A stretch of DNA of 64,000 nt from Spirochaetales bacterium (GTDB lineage Bacteria; Spirochaetota; Spirochaetia; CADAEX01). The stretch covers positions 1 through 64,000 of the forward strand of contig JACKPD010000013.1 of assembly GCA_024233785.1 (NCBI GenBank). The letters run 5' to 3'. Below are positions 32,619 through 42,459 of this stretch, piece by piece; positions within the stretch are counted from its first letter, which is position 1, and every line of letters starts with the position of its first letter. Made by a program: the position numbers and the translations under genes. Under the pieces are notes generated by a model, which was not told the DNA's origin, ran no database searches, and worked only from the letters and a program-made list of their open reading frames with translations.

Positions 32619-35276
32619 ATGCAGAAAATTTACAATGATCCCGATCCTGAAGAAACCAGGGACTGGATTGATTCATTAAAAGGGGTGATTGACAACGAAG
32701 GAGGGGAAAAAGGGGATTACCTGCTGTGTTCCCTTACCGACACTGCCCGCTCAAAAGGGGTGTCAACTTCACCCGGAATAATTTCTCCCTATGTGAATAC
32801 GGTATTTCCACCGGATGCGGCAAAAATACCTGAAGACTCCCTTACTGCCAGAAATGTCGCCGCTTTTGTCCGCTGGAACGCGATGGCGATGGTTGTCCGC
32901 GCAAACAGGGGAGATATGCATCTCGGCGGGCATATCGCGAGTTTTTCTTCCTCATCAACGTTATATGAAGTGGGATTTGACTGGTTTTTCAGGGGGCCCG
33001 AGTCTGAATCGGGCGCTGATCTTATTTTTTTCCAGGGACATTCATCTCCGGGGATATATGCCCGCGCTTATGTCGAAGGACTGCTGACTGAGGAAAATCT
33101 TGAGAATTTCCGCCAGGAAATCGGAGGAAAGGGTCTTTCCTCATATCCGCATCCTTATCTTATGCCGGGGTTCTGGCAGTTCCCGACAGTTTCAATGGGA
33201 CTCGGCCCCATGATGGCGATCTACCAGGCGAAATTTATGAAATATCTTGAAGCAAGGGAGATTATTCCGGCGACTGGACGGAAAATCTGGGTTTTCATGG
33301 GGGATGGTGAATCTGATGAACCGGAATCCCGCGGAGCCTTATCCCTTGCCGCCAGGGAAAAACTGGACAACCTTATATTTGTTGTTAACTGCAACCTGCA
33401 GAGACTTGACGGCCCTGTAAGGGGAAACGGAAAAATAGTACAGGAACTGGAAGGGGTCTTCAGGGGAGCCGGCTGGAATGTCATAAAACTGATATGGGGA
33501 TCTGAGTGGGATGAAATTATGGCCCGTGATAAAAAAGGGCTTCTTTATAAAAAATTCAACTCCATGGTTGACGGTGATTTTCAGACAATAAGATCAAAAG
33601 GGCCTGAATATCTGCGTGAAAAGGTCTTCGGAGATGACCCCGGGCTGCTTGAGCTTGTAAAGGATAAAACCGACAGGGAACTCTGGCAGATGTCGAGGGG
33701 CGGTCATGACCCGAGAAAGGTCTATACCGCTTATTCCGAAGCTGTAAAACATACTGGTGAACCTACCGTAATACTCGCCAAGACAATAAAGGGGTTCGGG
33801 CTGGGGAAAGACGGCGAATCAGCGATGGGAGCGCACAACGTAAAAGTCCTTGATGTTGAGGCTCTTAAGCAGTTCCGCGACCGTTTTCATGTACCGGTTG
33901 CTGATGACGACCTTGCGGGCCTCCCGTACATAAAGCCGAAAGAGGGAAGCAGCGAGGCGGAATTCATAAAGCGGCAGAGACAAATACTGGGCGGCTTTGT
34001 ACCGTCAAGAAAATATAAAAAAGAAAAGCTTGAACTCCCCCCATTAAAAATATTTCAGAGCCTTCTTGAATCTTCCGGTGAAAGGGAGATTTCCACAACT
34101 ATGGCTTTTGTCAGGCTTCTCGGGGTGCTCTTAAAGGATAAATCAATCGGAAAGAGAATTGTACCGATAGTCCCGGATGAGGCGCGTACTTTCGGTATGG
34201 AAGGCCTTTTCCGGCAGCTCGGGATTTATTCATCCGCCGGCCAGCAGTATGAGCCCCAGGATTCTGAATCCCTGATGTGGTACAGGGAAGATACAAAGGG
34301 CCAGATTTTTGAGGAGGGGATAACCGAAGCTGGCTCCTTTTCCTCCTGGATAGCGGCGGCAACATCATACGCAAATTACGGCAAGGTTATGATACCTTTC
34401 TATATCTACTATTCCATGTTCGGTTTCCAGAGAATTGGGGACCTTGCCTGGGCAGCGGGGGACAGCCGGGCGAGGGGATTCCTCCTTGGTGCTACCGCCG
34501 GAAGGACAACCCTTAACGGAGAGGGGCTGCAGCATCAGGACGGGCACGGCCTTCTGCTTGCCTCGACACTTCCTAACTGCGTTTCCTACGATCCTGCCTT
34601 TTCCTATGAGCTTGCCGTTATTATCCATGACGGACTTAAGAGGATGTATGAAAACGAAGAGGATGTCTATTACTACATAACGCTGATGAACGAGAATTAC
34701 ATACAGCCGGAAATGCCTGCAGGAGCGGCTGAAGGTATTATTAAAGGGGCATATCTTTTCAGAAAAGGGGAAGAGGGCAAGACAAGGGTGCAGCTTATGG
34801 GAAGCGGAACAATCCTCAGGGAGGTTATCGCCGCCTCAGATCTTCTTAAAAAGGACTTTGGAATTGAATCAGATATCTGGAGTGTCCCGGGGATAAATCA
34901 GCTGCACAGGGAAGGTATAGAAGCTGAAAGATGGAACATGACCCACCCGGGCGAGAAGAAAAAAGTGCCGTACCTCACAAAGATTCTGAAAGGGTACAGC
35001 GGCCCGTTTGTAATCAGCACTGATTATGTTAAAGCCTATCAGGAGCAGATACGCCGTTTTATCCCTGGGCAGCTCACTGTTCTGGGAACTGACGGATACG
35101 GGAGGAGCGATTCAAGGGAAAACCTGCGCCGGTTTTTTGAGGTTGACAGGCATTATATTGTTGTCGCCTCTCTTGCGGCCCTCCTTGAAGATGGAAAGGT
35201 AAAGGCGGAAGTCGTTCAGAAAGCAATAAAGAAATACAAGATTGATCCTGAAAAACTCAATCCAGCGGTCAGCTAG
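32619..35276 (+). CDS. aceE: Pyruvate dehydrogenase E1 component (homodimeric)
   Basis: An 885-residue AceE, full length. It decarboxylates pyruvate with thiamine diphosphate and acetylates the lipoyl group of E2. Family features: the N-terminal SPYVNTVFPPDA, the thiamine-binding GDGESDEPES ... NCNLQRLDGPVRGN, and the later GGHDPRKVYTAY and AGRTTLNGEGLQHQDGHG blocks typical of the proteobacterial-type homodimeric E1. GGAGGAAAA precedes the ATG. It leads aceE-aceF-lpd, so this organism makes acetyl-CoA by an oxidative complex. Confidence 0.95.
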   Translation: MQKIYNDPDPEETRDWIDSLKGVIDNEGGEKGDYLLCSLTDTARSKGVSTSPGIISPYVNTVFPPDAAKIPEDSLTARNVAAFVRWNAMAMVVRANRGDMHLGGHIASFSSSSTLYEVGFDWFFRGPESESGADLIFFQGHSSPGIYARAYVEGLLTEENLENFRQEIGGKGLSSYPHPYLMPGFWQFPTVSMGLGPMMAIYQAKFMKYLEAREIIPATGRKIWVFMGDGESDEPESRGALSLAAREKLDNLIFVVNCNLQRLDGPVRGNGKIVQELEGVFRGAGWNVIKLIWGSEWDEIMARDKKGLLYKKFNSMVDGDFQTIRSKGPEYLREKVFGDDPGLLELVKDKTDRELWQMSRGGHDPRKVYTAYSEAVKHTGEPTVILAKTIKGFGLGKDGESAMGAHNVKVLDVEALKQFRDRFHVPVADDDLAGLPYIKPKEGSSEAEFIKRQRQILGGFVPSRKYKKEKLELPPLKIFQSLLESSGEREISTTMAFVRLLGVLLKDKSIGKRIVPIVPDEARTFGMEGLFRQLGIYSSAGQQYEPQDSESLMWYREDTKGQIFEEGITEAGSFSSWIAAATSYANYGKVMIPFYIYYSMFGFQRIGDLAWAAGDSRARGFLLGATAGRTTLNGEGLQHQDGHGLLLASTLPNCVSYDPAFSYELAVIIHDGLKRMYENEEDVYYYITLMNENYIQPEMPAGAAEGIIKGAYLFRKGEEGKTRVQLMGSGTILREVIAASDLLKKDFGIESDIWSVPGINQLHREGIEAERWNMTHPGEKKKVPYLTKILKGYSGPFVISTDYVKAYQEQIRRFIPGQLTVLGTDGYGRSDSRENLRRFFEVDRHYIVVASLAALLEDGKVKAEVVQKAIKKYKIDPEKLNPAVS

Positions 35277-35322
35277 CCCTGTGCTCTCACAAAGGCGTGC
35301 GGCCCATTAGGAGAAAAACGAT

Positions 35323-36699
35323 ATGGCAAAAAAGGAAATTGCGGTTCCTGATATTGGTAAATTCGAAAATGTAAATATTGTTGAAGTATATGTTTCAGCA
35401 GGCGATGTAATCGCCCCTGAAGACCCTGTCCTTTCACTTGAAAGCGACAAGGCTGTAATGGATATACCATCACCATTCGCCGGAAAGATTGCCGAGGTTA
35501 AGGTAAAAGCGGGCGGAGCAGTCTCTGAAGGTGATATTATCGCTTTGATTGAAACGGATGATGCGGGAGCAGAGAGTAAAAAAGAGGAGCAGAAGGAAAC
35601 AGCTCCGGCTGCCGCGGGCGGAGATAAGACAGTCGAGAAGAAGAGTGAAAAGAAACAGCCGGAAGTAAAAAAGCCTGAGGAAAAGCTGCCGGAAGTAATA
35701 TCATCTGCAGCTGAAAACGCTGCTGATAAAGGTCAGACAGGTATTGTCCGGGGAAATGAGCCGGCATCTGTTTATCATGCGACCCCATCTGTCAGGATTC
35801 TTGCAAGAGAACTTGGCGTTGATCTCGGATTGATCAGGGCTACCGGTCCGAAAGGGAGGATCCTAAAGGAAGATCTCTATAAAACAGTATCATCAGCGAT
35901 GAAAGGCTATAGCGCATCTTCTTCAGATAAAACCGGCGCGCCGGGACTGCCCCCTCTGCCTGTTGTTTCACTTGAGGATTTTAAGGAATTCGGCCCGCTT
36001 GAAGAGGCGCCTCTCAGCAGGATAAAAAAACTCTCAGGGACAAAAGTCCACCAGAACTGGGCCGGCATTCCGCAGGTCACCCATTTCGAAGAGGCTGATG
36101 TAACTATACTTGAGGATTTCAGGAAAGAGCTTAATAATGAAAAAAGCAATACCGGAGTAAAGTATACAATGCTGCCGTTTGTCCTCAAGGCGCTTGTGTC
36201 TGCGCTGATGGAATATCCTGACTTTAATTCCTCAATTGATACTGCCGGTGGCATAATTATAAGGAAAAAATACTATAATATCGGGGTAGCGGTTGATACC
36301 CCCGCGGGACTTGTTTTCCCTGTTGTCAAAAACGCTGACAGAAAAGGGGTAACTGAAATAGCTGAAGAGCTTTCATCTTTAAGCAGTAAGGCACGCGAGG
36401 GAAAGCTTAAGCTTGATGAAATTCAGGGCAGTTCCTTCAGCATCTCAAGCCTTGGGGGAATCGGAGGAACCGGTTTTACACCGATAGTTAACCATCCCGA
36501 GGCGGCCATCCTCGGCATCTCAAGGATGTCTGTAAAACCGGTTTGGAACAGGGATAAATTTGAGCCCAGAAAAGTGCTGCCGTTCTGTGTTACCTATGAT
36601 CACAGGATAATCGACGGTGCTCAGGCCGCCTATTTCTCAAAGCATCTTTCCGGGCTTATCGGAGATATAAGAAGGATAATACTGGGAAGCCCTGTCTAG
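35323..36699 (+). CDS. aceF: Pyruvate dehydrogenase E2 (dihydrolipoamide acetyltransferase)
   Basis: A 458-residue E2. There is a single lipoyl domain with Lys43 in LESDKAVMDIPSP, an acidic/alanine- and lysine-rich flexible linker (about residues 85-145, runs such as KKEEQKETAPAAAGG), a peripheral-subunit-binding domain (ATPSVRILARELGVDLG, then GPKGRILKEDL), and the catalytic acyltransferase domain ending with the HxxxDG site in TYDHRIIDGAQ (His427). It forms the core that carries acetyl groups to CoA. Lying 46 bp after aceE with a GGAG site. Confidence 0.95.
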   Translation: MAKKEIAVPDIGKFENVNIVEVYVSAGDVIAPEDPVLSLESDKAVMDIPSPFAGKIAEVKVKAGGAVSEGDIIALIETDDAGAESKKEEQKETAPAAAGGDKTVEKKSEKKQPEVKKPEEKLPEVISSAAENAADKGQTGIVRGNEPASVYHATPSVRILARELGVDLGLIRATGPKGRILKEDLYKTVSSAMKGYSASSSDKTGAPGLPPLPVVSLEDFKEFGPLEEAPLSRIKKLSGTKVHQNWAGIPQVTHFEEADVTILEDFRKELNNEKSNTGVKYTMLPFVLKALVSALMEYPDFNSSIDTAGGIIIRKKYYNIGVAVDTPAGLVFPVVKNADRKGVTEIAEELSSLSSKAREGKLKLDEIQGSSFSISSLGGIGGTGFTPIVNHPEAAILGISRMSVKPVWNRDKFEPRKVLPFCVTYDHRIIDGAQAAYFSKHLSGLIGDIRRIILGSPV

Positions 36700-36777
36700 C
36701 TTAAAAATATATTTTTAAAGCTGATAAAGGCAGCTTTTCCTGATAAATTTACAGTAAACAGAAAAGGGGTAGATATT

Positions 36778-38190
36778 ATGGCAGAAAAAATAAACGCGGA
36801 TCTTCTTGTTGTCGGAGGAGGCCCCGGCGGATATACAGCGGCTTTCAGGGCAGCAGACCTGGGCCTTTCGGTAACACTGCTTGAAAAACAGGAGAGGCTT
36901 GGGGGCGTCTGCCTTAATGTCGGCTGCATTCCGTCGAAAACGTTACTCCATGCCGCTTCCGTTATTGAGGATGCGGAAAAAATATCGTCATACGGTGTTA
37001 AGTACGGAAAGCCTGAAATAGATCTCGATGCGATGAGGCAGAACAAGGACACAGTAGTGAAAAAACTCACCGACGGCCTTGAGCTGCTGTGCAATGCAAG
37101 GAAGATAAAGATTGTAAAGGGCGCCGGAAAATTCAAGGACAGCAGAACAGTTTCTGTTGAAGGAAACAGCGAAGTCGCCGAGATCGGTTTTAAAAACTGC
37201 ATAATTGCCGCCGGCTCACGGCCTGTAAAGCTTCCGATATTCCCTGAAGATCCCGGGATATGGGATTCCACAGACGCGCTTGAGGTAAAAGAGGTGCCGG
37301 GGAAGCTTCTTGTTGTAGGAGGGGGTATCATCGGCCTTGAAATGGCGACAGTCTACCACTCCCTCGGCTCTTCCGTTACTGTTGTCGAGATGCTTGACCA
37401 GATCATTCCCCCTGCAGACGCGGATGTCGTAAAGCCCCTTTTCAGGAAGCTTAAAAAATCCCTTGAGGCAATTCTTCTTGAAACAGAAATTGTCAAGGCT
37501 GAGAAGACCGGAAACTCTTTCACAGTTACAATGAAGGACAAAAAGGGAACTGAAAAAACAGCTGTTTACGACAGGATCCTTGTCGCTGTGGGAAGAAGGC
37601 CGAACACTGCCTCTGTCGAACCTGAAAAGGCAGGAATAGAAACTGAAAAAGGGTTTATCAAAGTCAATGACAGGATGCAGACCAGCGTAGATGGGATATA
37701 CGCTATCGGCGACATCACGGGCAACCCGATGCTTGCACACAGGGCGTCTCACCAGGGCAAAATAGCGGCCGAAGTAATTTCAGGGTTAAAGTCCGCCTTT
37801 ACGCCGATGACAATCCCGTCTGTAGCCTACACAAGCCCCGAGGTAGCGTGGATGGGCATAACTGAAAAGGATGCCGTGCGCGACAACATACCGTTTAAGA
37901 AAGGCGTTTTCCCATGGGCGGCCAGCGGCAGGGCCCTGAGTGCGGATAACGCTCTCGGCAGCACAAAGGTACTCTTCGACCCTGAAACAGGAAGGATAAT
38001 CGGCGCCGGCATTGCAGGCTATAACGCTGGCGAACTTATATCGGAGGCTGTCCTTGCCATGGAGATGGGATGCGACGCCGAGGACATCGGCAGCACTGTT
38101 CATCCTCACCCGACACTGGCAGAAACCATAGCCTTCGCATCGGAAGCTGCTGCCGGCACTGTCACGGATATCCTGCCCCCCAAAGCCTGA
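36778..38190 (+). CDS. lpd: Dihydrolipoamide dehydrogenase (E3)
   Basis: A 470-residue flavoprotein disulfide reductase. The FAD-binding GGGPGGYTAAFRAADLG is at the N-terminus, the redox-active cysteines are Cys45 and Cys50 in GGVCLNVGCIPSK, the NAD-binding GGGIIGLEMA is near residue 180, the AIGDITGNPMLAHRA block near 310, and the C-terminal catalytic HPHPTLAE supplies the active-site histidine. It reoxidises dihydrolipoamide of AceF with NAD. No extra lipoyl domain. Last gene of the pdh operon; an 78-bp gap follows aceF, with an AAAGGGG ribosome site. Confidence 0.95.
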   Translation: MAEKINADLLVVGGGPGGYTAAFRAADLGLSVTLLEKQERLGGVCLNVGCIPSKTLLHAASVIEDAEKISSYGVKYGKPEIDLDAMRQNKDTVVKKLTDGLELLCNARKIKIVKGAGKFKDSRTVSVEGNSEVAEIGFKNCIIAAGSRPVKLPIFPEDPGIWDSTDALEVKEVPGKLLVVGGGIIGLEMATVYHSLGSSVTVVEMLDQIIPPADADVVKPLFRKLKKSLEAILLETEIVKAEKTGNSFTVTMKDKKGTEKTAVYDRILVAVGRRPNTASVEPEKAGIETEKGFIKVNDRMQTSVDGIYAIGDITGNPMLAHRASHQGKIAAEVISGLKSAFTPMTIPSVAYTSPEVAWMGITEKDAVRDNIPFKKGVFPWAASGRALSADNALGSTKVLFDPETGRIIGAGIAGYNAGELISEAVLAMEMGCDAEDIGSTVHPHPTLAETIAFASEAAAGTVTDILPPKA

Positions 38191-38221
38191 AAGAGCCCTG
38201 TAAGAAGGCCGTCTGACGGAA

Positions 38222-38242
38222 GCCCGGTTTTTCCTGCCGGGC
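38222..38242 (+). terminator. GC-rich hairpin after lpd
   Basis: GCCCGG (38222-38227) and CCGGGC (38237-38242) flank a 9-base loop; outer GAAGCC/GGCTTC bases could extend it with a bulge. No U-run follows, so it is a weak candidate for the end of the pdh operon. Confidence 0.35.
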
Positions 38243-38308
38243 GGCTTCAGGGATATTATTCACAAAACCATCCTTAAAATGCAGAAACAATAATACTGCG
38301 TTTTATAC

Positions 38309-38337
38309 TTGACTTCTCCTATCTTTTGATTTACAAT
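38309..38337 (+). promoter_or_regulatory. Sigma-70-type promoter of the type I restriction operon
   Basis: TTGACT (38309-38314), 17-bp spacer, TACAAT (38332-38337): near-consensus boxes at ideal spacing, directly upstream of the half-hsdS gene. Confidence 0.75.
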
Positions 38338-38364
38338 ATACAGTAATAACATTTCTGTATATTG
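38334..38364. promoter_or_regulatory. Operator-like inverted repeat over the -10 box and start region
   Basis: CAATATACAG (38334-38343) and CTGTATATTG (38355-38364) are perfect 10-bp inverted repeats with an 11-bp spacer. They overlap the -10 box and the expected transcript start, so a protein bound here would block the operon. Confidence 0.6.
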
Positions 38365-38954
38365 TGGGGATTTGTTTGCATACAAAACTTAAAAACATTG
38401 CAACGGTGCAGATGGGATACTCATTCAGGTCCCGTCTCGAAGCCTCAGGAAGTGGGGCAATTGCGGTTATTCAGATGAAGGATCTGCTGGGTGACAACAC
38501 GGTCGGCTGTGATGATTTGGTCAGGATTGATTTGGATGCCGTGAAAGAGCATCACCTCGCGCAAAGAGGCGATCTTGTATTCAGGTCCCGTGGGGCTCTG
38601 ACTACGGCAGCGATTCTTCTTGAAGATCCGGGCAGGGCAGTTGTCGCCGCTCCTTTATTAAGAATAAGAGTGAAAAAGCCGGACAAGGTTTTACCAGAGT
38701 ATCTGAACTGGTACATCAGCCAGCGCGATGCCCAGATTTTTCTTACCAGCAGGGCCAAAGGCACGGTTCAGAAAATGATCAGCAAGCAGGCGATAGAAGA
38801 TCTGGAAGTGGTGCTGCCAGGTCTGGAAAAGCAAAAAAACATCCTGGATCTGGCATCACTGCTTGCACGGGAAAAAAAATTGCTTCAACAGATTTCAGAT
38901 AAACGGGAACAATACATTTCATCAGTACTCATGCATTTTGCAAAAGGAGAATAA
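38364..38954 (+). CDS. Single-TRD specificity-subunit-like protein (half HsdS)
   Basis: A 196-residue protein equal to half an HsdS: one target-recognition domain (about residues 5-140, including GYSFRSRLE, VIQMKDL, RGDLVFRSRG and the typical AKGTVQKMISKQAIEDLEVVLP) followed by one conserved helical spacer (LEKQKNILDLASLLAREKKL onward). The frame opens with GTG at 38364, but a TTG at 38376 with GGGG upstream is an equally good start. It comes before hsdM (3-bp gap), apart from the full hsdS further down. It could dimerise to make a second specificity, or regulate HsdM. Confidence 0.75.
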   Translation: MGICLHTKLKNIATVQMGYSFRSRLEASGSGAIAVIQMKDLLGDNTVGCDDLVRIDLDAVKEHHLAQRGDLVFRSRGALTTAAILLEDPGRAVVAAPLLRIRVKKPDKVLPEYLNWYISQRDAQIFLTSRAKGTVQKMISKQAIEDLEVVLPGLEKQKNILDLASLLAREKKLLQQISDKREQYISSVLMHFAKGE

Positions 38955-38957
38955 AAC

Positions 38958-40522
<1,565 letters not shown>

Positions 40523-40526
<4 letters not shown>

Positions 40527-41374
40527 GTAACAAAGATATCGAAAGACAGTATCACCAGACATTTGAGGAACTTAAGAAAATTGGAGATAGCAATGCCGAA
40601 TTTTGGTATGCGAGGGATATGCAGGTTACATTGGATTATTCCAGTTGGGACAAATTCAAGCGGGTAATACTAAAAGCAATCGCGGCTTGCGAAAACTCCG
40701 GTCAGACAGCCAGTAGCCATTTTTCCCAAGTGGGAAAAATGGTTCAGCTTGGATCCGGTAGTCAACGTGAAATTGAGGATTACCGGCTCTCCCGCTACGC
40801 CTGCTATTTGATTGTACAGAATGGTGATCCCTCAAAGCCGGTTATAGCCAACGGACAGACCTATTTTGCCATTCAGACCCGTCGACAGGAATTGGCCGAC
40901 GACGAAGCCTTTCAGCGTTTGAAGGAAGATGAAAAACGCCTGTTTCTGCGTAATGAAATGAAGGAGCATAACAAGAAGCTCGTTGAAGCGGCCCAGCAGG
41001 CTGGAGTGGAGTCCAATCTGGATTTCGCCATCTTCCAGAACCACGGCTACAAAGGGCTTTACGGAGGACTTGATGCCAAGGGGATTCATGCCCGCAAAGG
41101 GTTGAAAAAGAGCCAGCAGATTCTGGATAACATGGGTAGCACTGAGATGGCCGCCAATCTCTTCCGAGCCACACAGACCGAAGAAAAACTCCGTCGGGAA
41201 AATATTCAGGGCAAAACCAGGGCCAATACAACCCATTTTGAAGTCGGAAAGAAAGTTCGAAAAACCATTGAAGAACTGGGCGGCACCATGCCGGAAGACC
41301 TTCCAACACCGGATGAAGATTTGAAGAAGCTGGAAAAACGGACGCAAAAAAAGCTGGGATACTACCACGAATGA
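40523..41374 (+). CDS. dinD: DinD-like DNA-damage-inducible protein
   Basis: A 283-residue DinD homologue. The N-terminal BRO-N-like region has EFWYARDMQVTLDYSSWDKF and later YRLSRYACYLIVQNGD and YFAIQTRRQEL; the C-terminal DinD part has AIFQNHGYKGLYGGLDAKGI. E. coli DinD is SOS-induced and inhibits RecA filaments; DinD genes often occur in type I restriction operons. It overlaps hsdM (ATGA) and also overlaps the tiny ORF that follows (ATGA at 41371). It could link the restriction system to DNA damage. Confidence 0.9.
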
Positions 41375-41466
41375 ATATGGATAAACTCATATATTTTATA
41401 GGACCGCATAAACAAAATTCGCTGAAGCAATTATGGGCCGAGAAGCTCAGGGAGATTGAGAGGTGA
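41371..41466 (+). CDS. Tiny ORF (31 residues) with hsdM-like C-terminal end
   Basis: An ATG overlapping the dinD stop opens a 31-codon frame that ends WAEKLREIER, the same ending as HsdM (AGKLREIQR). Its stop overlaps the GTG of the next gene (GTGA). The N-terminal half (MNMDKLIYFIGPHKQNS) has no relation I recognise. It may be a translated leader that carries ribosomes from one gene to the next, or the left-over 3' end of a duplicated hsdM. Confidence 0.5.
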   Translation: MNMDKLIYFIGPHKQNSLKQLWAEKLREIER

Positions 41467-41470
41467 GTAA
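41436..41470 (+). repeat. hsdM-type junction, copy 2
   Basis: Imperfect copy of 40496-40530 (four mismatches in 35), again placing the AGGGAG site and an overlapping start (here GTGAGTAA) in front of a gene. Confidence 0.85.
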
Positions 41471-42359
41471 GGATAACGAAATCGTTTTATCAGATACCCT
41501 TCAAAAAATGATCTTTACCATTAGGGGGATCCAGGTGATGATCGATCGGGATTTGGCAGAGCTGTATCAAGTTGAAAATAAACGTCTCAATGAACAGGCC
41601 AAACGCAATATTACCCGATTTCCGGAATCTTTCAGATTTCAGCTTACGGATCAGGAAAAAAATGAACTGGTCGCAATTTGCGACCGGTTCGAGTCCTTGA
41701 AACATTCGACTGCAAATCCCTATGCATTCTCCGAACAGGGTGTATCCATGCTTTCTGCTGTTCTGCGTAGTGAAACTGCCATCAAGGTCAGTATTCAGAT
41801 CATCAACGCCTTTGTTGATATGCGGCGATTCATTCAGAATAATGCCAATATTTTTACCAGACTGGATTCTGTGGAACGCCGTCAAATAGCTTTTGAATCA
41901 GAGACAGAAAAGAAGTTTGAAAAGGTGTTTCAAGCTCTCGGAGCAGGTGAGCCGCCTAAACAGGGCGTTTTTTATGATGGTCAGGTCTATGATGCCTATG
42001 CTTTTGTTGCTGACCTTATTCGCAAAGCAAAGAGCAGCCTCATTCTCATTGATAATTATGTTGATGATTCGGTTCTGACTCTCCTCAGCAAGCGTAAAAA
42101 TGGGGTCTCGGCAACCATCTACACAAAAGCTGTTTCCAGACAACTTGCACTGGACATCAAAAAATATAATGAGCAATACTCACCCATCAAACTCGAAACG
42201 TTAGAAAAAGTTCACGACCGCTTTCTGATTATCGACGAAAAAGAGATTTACCACATTGGCGCTTCACTGAAAGACCTTGGTAAAAAATGGTTCGCCTTCT
42301 CTAAGTTTGAATCCGGGACTGTCGAAATGCTCAAAAAACTTGGAGGAACCCACGGATGA
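41463..42359 (+). CDS. ORF6N-domain protein with PLD-like C-terminus (RhuM-type)
   Basis: A 298-residue protein starting with GTG. Residues about 10-100 form an ORF6N (KilA-N/BRO-related) DNA-binding domain: GIQVMIDRDLAELYQVENKR, RFPESFRFQLT, and AFSEQGVSMLSAVLRSETA. The C-terminal part (about 165-290) resembles a phospholipase-D-like half: AKSSLILIDNYVDDSVL and then HDRFLIIDEKEIYHIGASLKD, with H-D-R where PLD enzymes have H-x-K, so catalysis is doubtful. Similar genes recur in hsd loci. It overlaps tiny ORFs on both sides and could regulate the operon. Confidence 0.82.
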   Translation: MSKDNEIVLSDTLQKMIFTIRGIQVMIDRDLAELYQVENKRLNEQAKRNITRFPESFRFQLTDQEKNELVAICDRFESLKHSTANPYAFSEQGVSMLSAVLRSETAIKVSIQIINAFVDMRRFIQNNANIFTRLDSVERRQIAFESETEKKFEKVFQALGAGEPPKQGVFYDGQVYDAYAFVADLIRKAKSSLILIDNYVDDSVLTLLSKRKNGVSATIYTKAVSRQLALDIKKYNEQYSPIKLETLEKVHDRFLIIDEKEIYHIGASLKDLGKKWFAFSKFESGTVEMLKKLGGTHG

Positions 42360-42457
42360 ACACGAAAGTTAATGATGAATGTTCAGTGATGAGTGATGAA
42401 TTAAAAAACAACTCAGCACTTCTCGCAGGTGCATGGCTCCAGGAGATTCAGCGATGA
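42356..42457 (+). CDS. Tiny ORF (33 residues) linking the ORF6N gene and hsdS
   Basis: An ATG overlapping the stop of the ORF6N gene opens a 33-codon frame that ends GAWLQEIQR and stops inside the hsdS start (ATGA at 42454). The last codons and ribosome site match the hsdM end. Same layout as the tiny ORF at 41371 but unrelated in its N-terminal half. Confidence 0.5.
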   Translation: MNTKVNDECSVMSDELKNNSALLAGAWLQEIQR

Positions 42458-42459
42458 GT
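42442..42459 (+). repeat. hsdM-type junction, copy 3
   Basis: GGAGATTCAGCGATGAGT, 18 bp identical to 40511-40528, at the start of hsdS. Confidence 0.8.

Noticed and set aside
36696..37752. Open frames opposite lpd
   Set aside because: Serine/proline-rich translations antisense to a conserved gene with no ribosome site; shadow frames.
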